Part shown: positions 23,957 to 35,739 of the stretch, piece by piece
Position numbering within the stretch: position 1 is the stretch's first letter
How the letters are laid out: every line of letters starts with the position of its first letter
Program-made: the position numbers and the translations under genes
The notes under the pieces: generated by a model
Seen by the model: the letters and a program-made list of their open reading frames with translations, nothing else
Told to the model about the DNA's origin: nothing
The model's database searches: none
Source of the DNA: Blasia pusilla
Taxonomy: Eukaryota; Marchantiophyta; Marchantiopsida; Blasiales
Length of the DNA: 64,000 nt
Assembly (NCBI GenBank): GCA_050084515.1
Contig: CM114272.1
Coordinates: 44,330,001-44,394,000, forward strand
Direction: 5' to 3'

Positions 23957-24228
23957 CCCCCAGGGCTGCAACCTTAACTCTCTCTTTCCCGACACACTCG
24001 CTCATGAACTCCCGATGCCACACTTCCCGCTACACTCTACCGTTCTCTCTCGTCGATTTGCACTAGTGAAATCCATGAAAAATGGCTAGCGCTTCTACGT
24101 ACGGTCTCCTAAACTGAAAAACAATAAGCAAATGCCATATACACGTCTCCAAGGGCTTCCCATTGAGGCAACTCGCTTGCCTATCTATAACCAACGAATT
24201 TCCACTTGCCCCCTGAGATCTTTCTCAT
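23957..24228. other. No gene seen
   Basis: Unassigned sequence between copy D and an isolated copy-A-type spacer. Probably old retroelement leader. Confidence 0.4.
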
Positions 24229-24715
24229 GTAAAATCAAGAGTAGTAAAAATGGCTCACCCAGCCTAAAACTCCACTCATGAATCTATATCGGCATATTGA
24301 ACCACATCCATCCTCTACTATGAGGAAATCCGGACGTTAGCACCCTAACTCCTACACATCCACATACGTCTATGCAAGAGAGACGCTCCTAAGGCTCAAT
24401 ATGAGAAAAATGGCTTGAGAAAGCCATCTCTCTCACTCTTATTCCCTTGGGAAGAGCCAAAAGGCTCTTCACCCAAAAATAGCCCTCCCATCGGTAACCT
24501 TCGTGCACAAATTACCGGGTAACCATTGACTTGGTCAACAAATCACCTGATAGACTAAGACCAAATAGGGAAATAGCCATAAACGACGTTCCCGACGCAA
24601 CAGACCTGTCGCCAACCTCATCCGACATCTCGAGACGAAATTACACATGAACAACCTGTTGACTCTCTATGTCATCGACGTGATAGAACTCTACCTACGT
24701 CAAAATAAGATGGGA
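24229..24715 (-). repeat. Isolated gypsy A-type spacer
   Basis: Collinear with 13735-14215 (aagagtagtaaaaatggctc ... tacgtcaaaataagatg) but without the short terminal repeats on either side. Confidence 0.7.
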
Positions 24716-24970
24716 CACAGATCCAATGTTTATAATTATGTCCCCTTATCCTAAATTGATAAACAAGTATGTAGCCCCCTTTTCGATGGAATGGGTGTTA
24801 AAGAACCGGCTATGAAGCTTTCTAAAACAACGTCCACTTTCTGAAACATCGTAGTATAGGCTGGAGAAACGTCAAGAATAAGTGTATATAGCTTATGATG
24901 TAAAGAATATGTATAGACAGGTTGCGATGGCCAATTGCTAATATAATTTGAATAAGTTGGAAGCAGAGTG

Positions 24971-25284
24971 TGTGGAAAACTGCTAAATAAGCATAAATGA
25001 TGGAAAACGGCTCTCATACACACACACACCACCATGGAGAACGAAGTTTGCAATGAGAGAATGAGTGGAGGCTGGTCCCCTTTTCAATTATATAGGGTAT
25101 ATACAAGCAATCCTAACCCTAACCTTAACCATAGTCTCGAGTTAGACTAAATATGATTAACTAACCCTAGTTAAGATAATCGCGCTTAACTGACTAATCA
25201 AGATTAAACTTCCCTACTTCGTGTGAGTACCAAATATAGCAATTCATGTGTCTCATGAGCTTGATTGTAACTCAATCTTCAATA
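24971..25284 (-). repeat. Copia 3' LTR
   Basis: TGTGGAAAACTGC...CTCAATCTTCAATA on the plus strand. Contains a telomere-like cctaaccctaacc stretch shared with the other LTR, so it is LTR sequence and not a telomeric relic. The adjoining polypurine tract (GCTTGAGGGGGAG on the minus strand) is at 25285-25297. Confidence 0.93.
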
Positions 25285-26851
25285 CTCCCCCTCAAGCTTA
25301 TATCGATATCTCTAACGCCTAAATCATTTCTAAACATCTCAAACTTATCTCTAGACAATGCCTTTGTAAAGATGTCAGCAATTTGCTGATCTGTACCTAT
25401 ATACAAAAGATCAATTTCTCTTGCAAGCACTTTCTTTCTGATAAAATAATAGTGCACCTCATCATGCTTTGTATGAGCATGAAACACATGGTTATTAGCA
25501 AGCTTGATGCTACTAATATTGTCTGCATATATTACACTAGGTCGTAAGTTACTAACACCAATCTCAACAAGTAATCGATGAAGTCACACCGCCTCACATG
25601 CTGCATTGGTTGCTCCTATGTACTCAACCTTTGTTGAAGATAAAGCAACTGTAGGTTTCTTCTTTGAAGCCCAACTTAAAGCTGCACTTCCCAAAGTAAA
25701 TGAATAACCAGATGGGGAGTGTCGATCACACGCGCTTCCTGCCCAATCAACATATGTGAATTCCTGTAATTGAAAACTCGGAGAAGGTTCAAATTGAAGT
25801 CCGAATTGAATAGAGAATTTCACATACCGTATAATCCTCCTCACAACATCAAGGTGAGGTTTTCGAGATGCTTGCATAAACTGGCTCTCCAGGCCAAGAG
25901 CCCACCTCAAATCTGGTCTGCTTGTAGTTAGATAGATCAAACTTCCAACCATACGTCTGTACATATTAGAATCTGCAAGCATCTCTCCTTCATCCACTCT
26001 TAGCTTCACGCTCTGGTCGAACGGTGTAGAGATTGGCTTACAAGCCGTCATACCATATTTTGAAAGCATATGAAGAGCATATTGTCGTTGTAGTAACCAC
26101 ATGCTCTCTCCAACCTTGATAAATGCAATACCAAGAAAGTAGTGGAGTTCTCCCAGTCCTTCATATCAAATTCTGCTTGTAACTTAAGCTTGAGTTGTTG
26201 TACCATTTCTTCAATACTCCCACTAATCAGGAGATTATCAATATACAACACAATGAGAATCGTATGATCTTGTCCTCTCAAGAGATATAACGAGGAGTCA
26301 GAATCACATACCCTAAAACCCAACTCTTGTAGGACGTATGTAATCTTGCCATACCAAGCTCTTGGAGCTTGTTTCAGCCCGTATAGAGCTTTCTTCAACC
26401 TGCATACGCGAAATGGAAACTTTGGATGCTCGTATCCAAGTGGTTGAGTCATATATACCTCCTCGTATAGATCTCCGTTCAAGAAGGCATTCTTGACGTC
26501 CATGTGATATAATCTCAATTTCTTACTTACTACAACTATAACCACTATTCTCGTAGTCGCCATCTTTGCAATAGGGTTAAATGTGTCCTCATAATCCATA
26601 CCATATTGTTGTGCATAGCCCTTAGCCATCAATCTCGCTTTGTATCTGTTAATTGTACCATCTTGATTGCGCTTGATTTTGTAAATCCATTTGTAACCAA
26701 TAACTTCCTTACCGGAAGGTATATCAACCAGCTCCCATATTTGTGGATGTCTTAATGCAGCAAACTCTTCCTCCATAGCTTCAATCCATTCGACTTTACT
26801 TTCAGCTTCTTCAAAATAACTTGGCTCCTGTTCTTGAAGGGTAGTCATCAT
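25272..26851 (-). pseudogene. Copia reverse transcriptase and RNase H
   Basis: Recognisable copia RT: WIYKIKRNQDGTINRYKARL, MDVKNAFLNGDLYEEVYM, and the catalytic box, which reads LYIDNLLISG instead of YVDD (second Asp changed to Asn). A frame change near 26100 leads into MLSKYGMTACKP and the RNase H region (DWAGSACDRHSPSGY, WASKKKPTVALSSTKVEY, then ADIFTKAL). A TGA after NAACEAV interrupts RNase H. The enzyme would copy element RNA into cDNA; the Asn substitution and stops make this copy dead. The frame ends just inside the LTR. Confidence 0.92.
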
Positions 26852-28000
26852 ATATGCATGATGTGTCGCAAGGAAATCTTCATTTATGAATTTATGAACT
26901 GGATGTGTAAATCTACTTGATCTACGACCTAACTCAAGCTCTAACTAGTATCAACAGACTAAATACATACTCTTCCCATCCATGGACTCATAGATTTAAC
27001 TGATGAATCTAGGGCCTCTCTTAATCTTGCACTGGTACTTAGGGAAGTTGAAGACAATGTCTATTGGTTTACAATCATATTCTCCCCTACAATAGACGAG
27101 TTTAGAGATGGAATAGGCTCAGATGGAGCATACCATAACTTTGCTCATCCAAGACAACATCCCAACTAATAATAAGCTACCTAGAGGATGGAATGTAGCA
27201 CTTATACCCCTTAGTTCCATCAGCATAGCCAATGAAGATACATCTTTCAGACGTCTCTCAGAAGGAACATGACCATAACAAATGCAACTAAATACTTTCA
27301 AGAAGGAAAAATCAGGTTTACTTTCTGTGAAGACTTCGAATGGAGTTTTATCATGAACTCCTATTGTTGGAGTTCGGTTGATTAAGACGACTGCAGATGC
27401 TATAGCCTCTTCCCAATACACCTTAGGCATGTTCTTTTCAGCATAGCTCGTGCCACTTAAGCAATATGTCGATTTTTCCTCTCAGCCACTCCATTTTGTT
27501 GTGGAGTATAAGGGCAAGTCACTTGACGATGGATGTTATTCTAACGTAAATAGTCATCAAACTCTGTTGAAAGATACTCTCCTCCTCCATCTCAACGCAA
27601 TTTTAGAATGTGTTCTCCAGTCTGCTTCTCTACTGGAACTCTGAATATTGGGAACAGTGAGAATATCTATGACTTGGCTTTCAGAAATTATACCCATATA
27701 TACCTAGAGAAGTCATCAATAAATGAAACAAAGTACTGGCAACCACTAAGACTATGTTGTGATGTTGTCCACACTTCACTGTGGATCAACTCCAATATCC
27801 TAGATGCTCTTCTAGCTTGCTTTGGAAAAGGAAATCTAGCTTGTTTTCCAAATTGGCAAGCAGGACATACCTCTAACGTAGCATAACTCACTAATTTAGG
27901 GAGTCCTATTACTATATTAGATGATGAAAGATTCTATAATCTTTGAAGATTCATATGTCTTATTCTTTTATGCCACACATTTAGATCTTTGACTTGTTGG
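26852..28000 (-). pseudogene. Copia integrase
   Basis: HHCC zinc domain (WHKRIRHMNLQRL ... CPACQFGKQ), then the core with FIDDFSRYIWV, and the TPIEVF-like segment HDKTPFEVFTESKPDFSFLK. Stops and frameshifts occur throughout, for example within the region 27450-27680. Confidence 0.88.
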
Positions 28001-29290
28001 CCGGTTTGACCATATATTGTTGTTTGAATATCTAGCATAGAACCATCTAATTTGAACATTCTGCCACATCTAGTTCCTTTGGCTATCGTAGTGTGGTCAT
28101 CCATTGTTTCAATGAAACAATCATCTGCATTTAACTTCACTTGATAACCCTGTTCTACTATTTGTCCTATAGAGATCAGATTTCTTGCAATGGTAGAAAC
28201 ATAGAGAACATTTCCAAGAGCACAAAGACCATATGATGCTATTGGAACTTTACTGGTATGCGTGATATGATGTTGAGTGTCATCTCCTGTGAGCACAATT
28301 GCAAGATCTTTCACCACCTCCAAACTACTTAACCAATTGGTTTGTGAGGTCATATGATTTGATGCACCAGAGTCAATGTACCAATCTGTTGTCGAGTCTT
28401 TCTTTACCATTGCTCCCATATGATGAGTCATGACCAAGAGATGCTCCGTTTGTGAATGTTGTTGTTCTTGGTATTGCTCTTGGTGTTGTTGCTCCACATA
28501 GTTTTCTTGTTGTAAGGCTCATGTTCTCATATGTGCCTTCTTCTTGAAGCAAAACTTTGCATAGTGACTTTTTATCCCACAGTAATTGCAAGATCCAAGG
28601 ATACTTTGCTACTGACCTCGACCCCAACGGTTTCCACCATCACCACCTTGTGATTGTGTGTGGTACTGGTTCGTAGTTGATTGAGTGACGTTATATTGAG
28701 TGCCTCTTCCTCCATATGCTTGATATATACCACGACCACGGAAGTTTCTACCATGACCCTTGCCTCTGTTTGATCCATAACTTGCAAATAGCGCACTCTC
28801 TTACAAACTAGACGAGCTACCCCTACCTACTAGGCGCATCTCTTCACTGATTAACACAGGGACTAACTCTTGAAAGGTTGGATACTTCTCTCTTATAGAG
28901 ATAGAGGTCTCAAAGGACTTGTAATCCTTTGGAAGGCCTTGAAGAGTGAAAAAAATCAGATCTTCTACAATCACTCGAATGCTATTCAACTGATCAACAT
29001 TACGTCTGATACTCAAAATATAATCATTGATGCTCTGCGATCCTTTCCTCACTTCGTTCAATTGTTGTTTCAATTGAAGCTTTCTGGCCTTTGTAGATGT
29101 CTAGAACAACTTTTCCAATGCATCCGAGGTCTCCTTCGGAATATCAACATCTTGAATGTGACCTATCATTGGCGAATTGATCGTTATTGAAATGTAGTGG
29201 ATTACTTATCTTGCACGTTTATTTTAGGCGCGAATATTCAAGTATATTGAGTCACCTTCTGGCTTGGCCTCATCACCTATCACAATTCTA
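28001..29290 (-). pseudogene. Copia gag and protease
   Basis: The gag helical region includes LPKDYKSFETSISIREKYP (28800-29073). It is followed by a Gly/Arg-rich part, a CCHC knuckle (CNYCGIKSHYAKFC, near 28560), and the protease active site WYIDSGASNHMT (about 28350-28390). Several stops separate the parts. Confidence 0.88.
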
Positions 29291-29490
29291 GCCGTTGCCG
29301 ACCCAGATGGCTTAATCGACCGAGAAAGCCTTCAAAAATGCCTCCAAAGTTTTATCACCGTCAAATCTTCACCTGAAATCTGCACCCACTTAGCACTGAA
29401 TAAAATTTTCTTCTCCCAAATTGAAATTTTGCCTTCTCTTGCCTCTCTTCTCTCCTCAAACACCAAGAATTTTAAGTGATGTTCTCATAT

Positions 29491-29503
29491 CGCTCTGATA
29501 CCA
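29491..29503 (-). other. Copia primer-binding site
   Basis: GCTCTGATACCA on the plus strand is the complement of TGGTATCAGAGC, the initiator-tRNA-Met complementary site used by most plant LTR elements. It abuts the 5' LTR. Confidence 0.9.
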
Positions 29504-29817
29504 TGTGGAAAACTGCTAAAGAAGCATAACTTGTGGGAAACGGCTCTTACACACACAAACACCACCATGGAGAATGAAATTTGCAATGAGAGAATGAGTG
29601 GAGGCTGGTCCCCTGCTCAATTATATAGGGTATGTATAAGCAATCCTAACCCTAACCTTAACCATAGTCTCGAGTTAGACTAAGTGTGATTAACTAACCC
29701 TAGTTAAGATAATCGCGCTTAACTGACTAACCAAGATTAAGCTTCCCTACTTCGTGTGAGTACCGCATGTAGCAGTTCATGTGTCTCATGAGCTTAACTG
29801 TAACTCAATCTTCAATA
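29504..29817 (-). repeat. Copia 5' LTR
   Basis: 314 bp, partner of 24971-25284. TATA-like tatataggg lies in the middle of the LTR on both copies (caattatatagggta). Confidence 0.93.
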
Positions 29818-31640
29818 GAGTGGTGTAGGCATAAGTGTTATCAACGAAAGTTTGTTTGCTTTACATGGGAATGCCTTATTAAATGTGAAAAAACCTAGCG
29901 GCCGCTTGGTAATTAAGTTTAATATGTAATGTACATTATGACAAAAGACAGATTTTTCAATAGCAATCTTCACTATGGCAAATCGCAGTATGTGTGATTT
30001 TGCGTAGTTGTTTATGAAAACAATTAGACATAGGCAATAAGCGTTGAGGAATTCACTTTCAAACATAAAGAACTCTAGTGAAAGTAGCCTTATTTTTTGT
30101 TACTATGCTTGATTGTGGCAGAGTGCATAATTGGTGAATCTTACATAGTTGCTTATTGAAACATTTAGATATAACTATAAAAGTGTGCCCATGGATGGAG
30201 CGATGTCAAGGATAGTATTGGTAGACGTCTGCTGTCAAGAGTGTTATGTTGTGCATGGGACCAGAGTGTTGACTCAATCACTGGCATGATCGTGAGTATG
30301 AATATGGTCAAATACACCCTACGAGTAGAAACTAGTAGGATGGATTGGATACTACCACAACTATAGGTCCTGGAGAACTTTAGAAGAATTGAGGGACACT
30401 TAGATTTCAATAAATTGAAACTCCATCATTCACAGTTTCACCAAAGATAGGTGACCAGCTCAATCCTTTCCCAAAAATAGCATCAAAAATAGCTCTCGCT
30501 AGAATCTCACAAAATGATCGCATGATGATATTTCTTGATGCATGTCTTTCCTAAAATAAAGAAGGTGAAGCATGCACAATAACTCTACATTAGTCACGTG
30601 CAATGACCGTGTTAGAGAGTGAAACCTAACGCGACTGAAGAAGGAAGAAATGAAGCTCGCCAAACATATCTATGTATGCAAAGTAGGACTAACCTCACAC
30701 GTAACACCTAAAGAGCAATGTAACCCTGCATGTATTCCAACCATCAAATCAAAATTGTCCTATAATGCATTTGATACTTCTTGAAACGCATCAGTTTGTG
30801 CACTAGTTGAAAGCTCTAACAATAACACTGACCTATTTTTCAAACAACTCATTTGACACTATTGCAGACGCAGCACTTCGAGCAGTTGCTTTGATCATAG
30901 AATGTAATTTTCTCGCCCAAAACTAATTGGCCAAGAAAACAATGTTGAAGAGCTAAAGAGCTTGACGCCCCAAGAAAAACGTGTTTATACATGAAAATAC
31001 CTCTAGATCACCACATACAAACTAATGTAGTAGTCACGGAATAATGGTTATTCCACAGAAGGCACCAATTGGAAAAGAAAGCTTTTGTCTCTCCACTTTT
31101 CAGAGCTCGGGCAATCAAAAGAGCCAAGATCACAAAGTGTTTGAGCCAAAAAAATCCGTCCATGGCTGGACAAACAACACCCTGAATCAAAACCTGAATC
31201 ACTCACACGTAAAAAAAACCACTTACGTATTGAATCCCTCTGAGTTGATACCTACGTACACATCTAGACCACACTTCATTTCAATTCTCATACATTGTTG
31301 AAATAGCTCCGCAACTCCACCACCATCCGAAGAACCTCAAGAACAAGTTGTAGTCCCCAAGAAGCCCTAGAGTGCTAAAAGGAGGAAATCCATGTAAAGC
31401 AATCGAAAATGAGCACCAAATAGTAGTTAGCTCAATTGCAGGTGATTGGTGTTCGAAGACTACTTAATGCAAATGGATGTAGTAATTAATTTTACATTAA
31501 AAACTAAGCTTAGCATACCATGCTGATATGCTGCGATGAAATTCTCACATTTGATGAACCGAAGTAACAGTACGAAACCAAAGCACATTGACGAAAAAAC
31601 TAATAAAACAACCAGAAATGAAAGAGAAATAGCGCACCAG
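29818..31640. other. Intergenic, no gene seen
   Basis: The sequence into which the copia element inserted. Only short unsupported frames on both strands. Confidence 0.5.
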
Positions 31641-31650
31641 ATTGAGGAAG

Positions 31651-31741
31651 AAATAAAGATGAAAAAGGAGTCCATTCCTTTTTCATCTTTATTTCAAAGG
31701 AAAAAGAAAAGGAGTATCCAAAGGAATGGCCTTTGGATACT
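31651..31741. repeat. Two adjacent perfect hairpins
   Basis: Hairpin 1 has 19-bp perfect arms (31651-31669 and 31676-31694) with a 6-nt loop. Hairpin 2 has 12-bp perfect arms (agtatccaaagg/cctttggatact; 31713-31724 and 31730-31741) with a 5-nt loop. No coding meaning is seen. Confidence 0.6.
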
Positions 31742-31883
31742 TGACTCTTTGAGTCCCTCTCTTTTGTTTTTCTCATGGGTTTTCCATCATGCATATTTAT
31801 TGAGGTTTATCTTTCCCCCAAGGGGAACGTGTCAACATGACATTTCGATCCAAAACTTATGGACCCTTTGTAGGGCCCGTTAA

Positions 31884-32994
31884 ATCAATGGATTTATTAG
31901 CACTCCCCATATTATATTTATTTAGATTATTCTTATAATATTATTTCATAAAATAAGTAGAATATCCATAAATACAAATTTTATGTCTATGTTTCCTAGA
32001 GAGGTAATCATTTTAACATGTATTTATTTTCATATTGAAACTTTGTTTTTGGGAAGTTTTTTCATTAATAATATTTTTTTTCACCAATTCATTACATGTT
32101 GTGTACACAAGCATATTTACCTCAACATCGACTCTATTCCAAATGAGGGATGAGTCATATCTATCCAACTCAATTTTTGAACACATGATTGCCTTTTGGA
32201 CTATCTCCACATCATTTTTGTTTGAAGATTGGTGCACCAATCATACTCTTATGAAACATAAATGGATCATATGGACAAACAAACAGGACGAGATTGGTGA
32301 TACGTGGATTTATTCAACATTTAGTAGATATTGAAATCATCACAAGGAAGAATATTGAAGATCGAATTCTTAATCCACATATGCAATAGATTGCATTAGA
32401 TTCTAGTTTGCCATTTGATATAGGTAGGTTTCAATTCTATATTTGGCCATCTTTTGCCCTGAATAAGTCCTAAGGTCAAAGTTTGCAAAAGGTTGGTATT
32501 TACTTACCTACTTTCATATTTTCTCATGGTCAATTGTATATAGGGAAGAGAAGTTCCATCCACATTATCATTGGACGCGATGAACATTCAAATAAGAAAG
32601 GTGACTACACACAAAATGTAGTATATAAGAAAATACTTGGATGAAATAAAACTTGCAATTTTATTAAAAGAAGCTAAGTATCTTATGCATCTTTAGGATG
32701 CTAATGAGAGGCAAGACCAATGAGATCCTCAAGATTCAGATCTTCTAATTCTCTATTGGCCGCAAACAAAATAATTAGGCAAATCTCTCATGATAGTCTG
32801 ATCTACGCATTTGCAGTACCACACACACAACACAAGCATCATAATCATGTCCATGCCTGCTCCTCCAAAAATATTGTTATCTCTTCCTCTATCAACGGCA
32901 AAGATCCCACTACGTGGCGCATTTAGGCCTAAGATCCCACCAGACAATAGACACCCCTACACGTATGTCGAATTGTACGTCCGCAACCTTACCT
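31884..32994. other. Intergenic, no gene seen
   Basis: AT-rich sequence with only short open frames and no recognisable motif. Confidence 0.5.
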
Positions 32995-33210
32995 CAATTG
33001 AAATTTAAATAATACCCTACTCCCCTAAATAATTCCACCCTTCTATAAAGTCTAAACAATATCTACTCCTCCCTCTAAATTTCTCCCGTAAGAATAAAAT
33101 TCATAAATTAATAATTAATAAAATTATGTTCTTCTTAAATAGAAAAATAACAAACATGCATACTCAAAAAAATTCTCTTATTATTTTTCAAATTTAAAAT
33201 CACCCATTAT
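32995..33210 (-). mobile_element. Helitron-family AT-rich fragment
   Basis: Interior segments (aataataccctactcccctaa, ttccacccttctataaag) correspond to the complement of 13000-13090 and to 6240-6300, the interior of the two Helitron 3' ends. No terminus is visible. Confidence 0.45.
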
Positions 33211-33212
33211 AA

Positions 33213-33240
33213 TCTATACTATTAAAAGAGGCATTGGTGA
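33213..33240 (+). mobile_element. Candidate Helitron 5' terminus
   Basis: An A followed by TCTATACTATTAAAAGAGGC, which closely resembles the conserved 5' end of plant Helitrons (TCTATACTA..AAAAGAG, flanked by A). No matching CTRR 3' end was found to the right, so the extent is unknown. Confidence 0.5.
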
Positions 33241-33308
33241 ATTCATCACGTGGTATGGTAAGGGAGGGCAGCATTTAAATGACGGGGCTTTAAGGGTAGG
33301 GGAGAGGG

Positions 33309-33728
33309 TTAGGATGACTTAGGGATCATGTTGTGCACACGTTTCCTTACACTAACTACTACAAGTAAATAAAAGATTACTAATAAACACCCCGTGAAAA
33401 AATTATGTACACAAATTTTTTTTCTTGCCGTGGGTTGCCACAAGAAAAAGTTTTTTGAAAAGAAAAGAAATACTTTCCGTACATAAATACATGCCTGTGC
33501 AAATTCGCCCTCACAGATTGTGACGCCGGGGAGAAAGTTTTCCCGCGCAAAGGAGACGGATTGTCCCGGGCGAGTCCGTCGGGACGATGGGCCCCGACGG
33601 AGGGAGAAGAGGATTACACTCAGTAGAGTGCCGGGGAAGACGAGGACGACGAATCGATTCATGATTTTGCAAAGATCGCTTTCGCGGAGCAGGGTACGAC
33701 GTACGTATTGTGGTTGTGGCGTGGACAA
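33309..33728 (-). other. Unrecognised 139-codon open frame
   Basis: Starts at an ATG at 33728 in a GC-rich island (33490-33830) that contrasts with the AT-rich flanks. A short hydrophobic segment follows the second Met (MNRFVVLVFPGTLLSVILF) and is followed by basic residues. A possible GT donor after ...FAQACIYV (about 33480) would make 33480-33728 a first exon. I do not recognise it. It may instead be the GC-rich upstream region of POLD3 or a Helitron-captured exon. Confidence 0.25.
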
Positions 33729-34199
33729 TCTGGTGGGGACGAGGATTTTGAGGATGAGAAGAAAGAGAGAGCGGAGGTGGGATGAGGTGCTGGTTTAGAG
33801 ATAGGAAGAAGGCAATTCACCTGCAGGCCGGCTCCGCGCAGTTCTAAATGGTGAAGACTGCTTCTGTTTAGCTCTTATTTGAGAGTACGTGTGGCTTTTG
33901 TGTTTTTCTTAGCGTGTTCCTTTCTCAAGGATAGTCGCCGAATCAATTAAGGTTGGATGGCGGTCTCCCAGCCTGCCTTAGCATCGCTGCGGGCCTTTGT
34001 GACACTGGTAGAATCGCTGCCATATACGCACCGAAATGACTCACACTACATGTAGCCTCGAGAACAGGAAGAATCCCCCTTTGTCGATGGGAGGCGAACA
34101 CCAGGCAGCTGCACTAAAGTGGTCAATTAAATTTTGTCTGCGACCAGGGCTTTTAAGTGACTATTCTTTTCCACTTTTTTTCCCCTTACTCTTCTTTCG

Positions 34200-34341
34200 A
34201 GCTCGATTTCCAAGCAGCGAGCAAGAATGCACATCTCACATGTGATGATTGATTTTCCGCTGATTTTTTTTCAGAGGCTTCACCGTAATCAATCATCACA
34301 TGTGAAACGAGCACTCTTGCTTGCTGCTTGGAAAGCGAGCT
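34200..34341. repeat. Foldback element with 55-bp arms
   Basis: Arms 34200-34254 and 34287-34341 are near-perfect inverted repeats (about 5-6 mismatches by eye) around a 32-nt loop. Each contains TCACATGTGATGATTGATT or its complement. It could be a small foldback MITE or a hairpin small-RNA precursor. It lies about 1.4 kb upstream of the POLD3 start. Confidence 0.65.
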
Positions 34342-35739
34342 TTACTTAGACAATATCGGGAGAAGCAAGGCGAAAATTTAGCTGAAGATTCGCAGGTAAA
34401 TTTTATGGCGGAGGCACAAATCCTGCACATTTAATGTTAGGTAGTAGTATTCAGCTGAGTGCTTGTAGAGATCAATACACGTCACGTTTGCTTGCGAGGC
34501 TAAGAACTGTGGTCGGATAGGCCTGAAAGTGTTGGATTTACGTACTTTTCTTCAGAACTATAAGAAGACATCATCTGGAGAATCTGGGCTCGGATTCTGC
34601 ACGTTCGCGGGACTGTCCATCGGACCGGCGCGAGCTCGGAGTGGTAAACTACTAGAAAAGAGGTATGTACCCAGTTTCCTCCCATGGACCTATCATTTGC
34701 GTGAGTCACAACTCGCTTGTAATTTGGAATGGGAAATTGAGAGATATCAATAAGTTCTGCATCCACGTACAGATCGTAGGCTTAAGCATGGAGACAGAAT
34801 CATATAAAGTCCTGGTTGGACGAGACGGCAAAATATTTCTGGCAAGCAAGCAGTCTCTGGTTCAAGTTTCACACTTCCGCCACCGTCAGAGCCTGGAGAT
34901 CTGCTCTGTCCTTGAAGAATCGATCCATGATAGTCGTATACGCGGTAGCTAGTGGAGCCCGTCTACTGAATTTTCCCATCCGGATATTATTCAGGCGTAT
35001 GAGAACAACATTAGAGTAATGGTGTCTAGTGACTTTGCTTAGTATATGATGGCCAGATCCTTCCCTCCCTCCAGTCGATACTTATCCTCATGTACTCAAC
35101 ATCGCCAGAGATTTGATCTCCTGGACATTGGATGTTATCTCAGGACTCGCCTCACATTTGAGAACACAAATTATCCCAAATTATCTCGCTGTAGTTGACT
35201 ACGAATATAAGTGATTGGTGCGAGAAATGGAGCAGCCTCCATTCATGCTGTCCCACTCTTCAGCAGGTATACTTCGACTAAAGTTTTGCATGTCGACTTG
35301 TAGATATGTTCTGTTTTGAACGATCTCTAACGTGTTACCCCATCACCCTCTGTGAACCCTGTTCACGGATTTTCGGAGTATTGGAACAAGAAGTAGCAGA
35401 TCCGACCTCTTCGGACGGTATGCATGAGTGTCTGCTAGGCTTCTCCTGCGAAAATGCAGGTGCTGACTATTCCAGATCTGCAATTGACTCGGGAGTAGGT
35501 CAAAGATTCGACATCGGAAGACCCTAAACCCTAAATTTCTGTTGTCTTCGTCTGTGCGTGGTCGCTTTGTCCGACCTCACGTGCAATTGACTTGGTTTCG
35601 GACTTAAGAGACTCATACCTAAGAAGTTGCGAAGTGAACCACCTTCTGATGGCAGTGCTGGAACCACTGTTACAGCTATTCAGGAGCTGATTGCCTGGGA
35701 GCAAGGGCATTACTACAACGACAGTAGCAGTCTTCAAAC
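34342..35739 (+). promoter_or_regulatory. Upstream region of POLD3
   Basis: No gene-like frame is supported. This interval must contain the POLD3 promoter and 5' UTR. No TATA box or transcription start could be assigned with confidence. Confidence 0.35.

Larger units (their letters stand above)
24971..29817 (-). mobile_element. Ty1/copia retrotransposon, structurally complete, coding-dead
   Basis: 4847 bp bounded by two 314-bp LTRs and a perfect 5-bp target-site duplication (gagtg at 24966-24970 and 29818-29822). The order on the minus strand is LTR, PBS, gag, protease, integrase, RT, RNase H, PPT, LTR, which is the copia order. The two LTRs differ at roughly 20-25 positions by eye, so the insertion is not recent. 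Multiple stops interrupt the polyprotein. Related fragments: 3067-3208, 42770-43035, 45097-46877 and 55818-56831. Confidence 0.95.

Noticed and set aside
25100-25140. Telomere-like cctaaccctaacc
   Set aside because: Part of both copia LTRs at the same position, so it is LTR sequence, not an interstitial telomere.
35306-35527. Open frame just upstream of POLD3
   Set aside because: No motif, ends before the POLD3 start, and lies in the presumed promoter/5' UTR.
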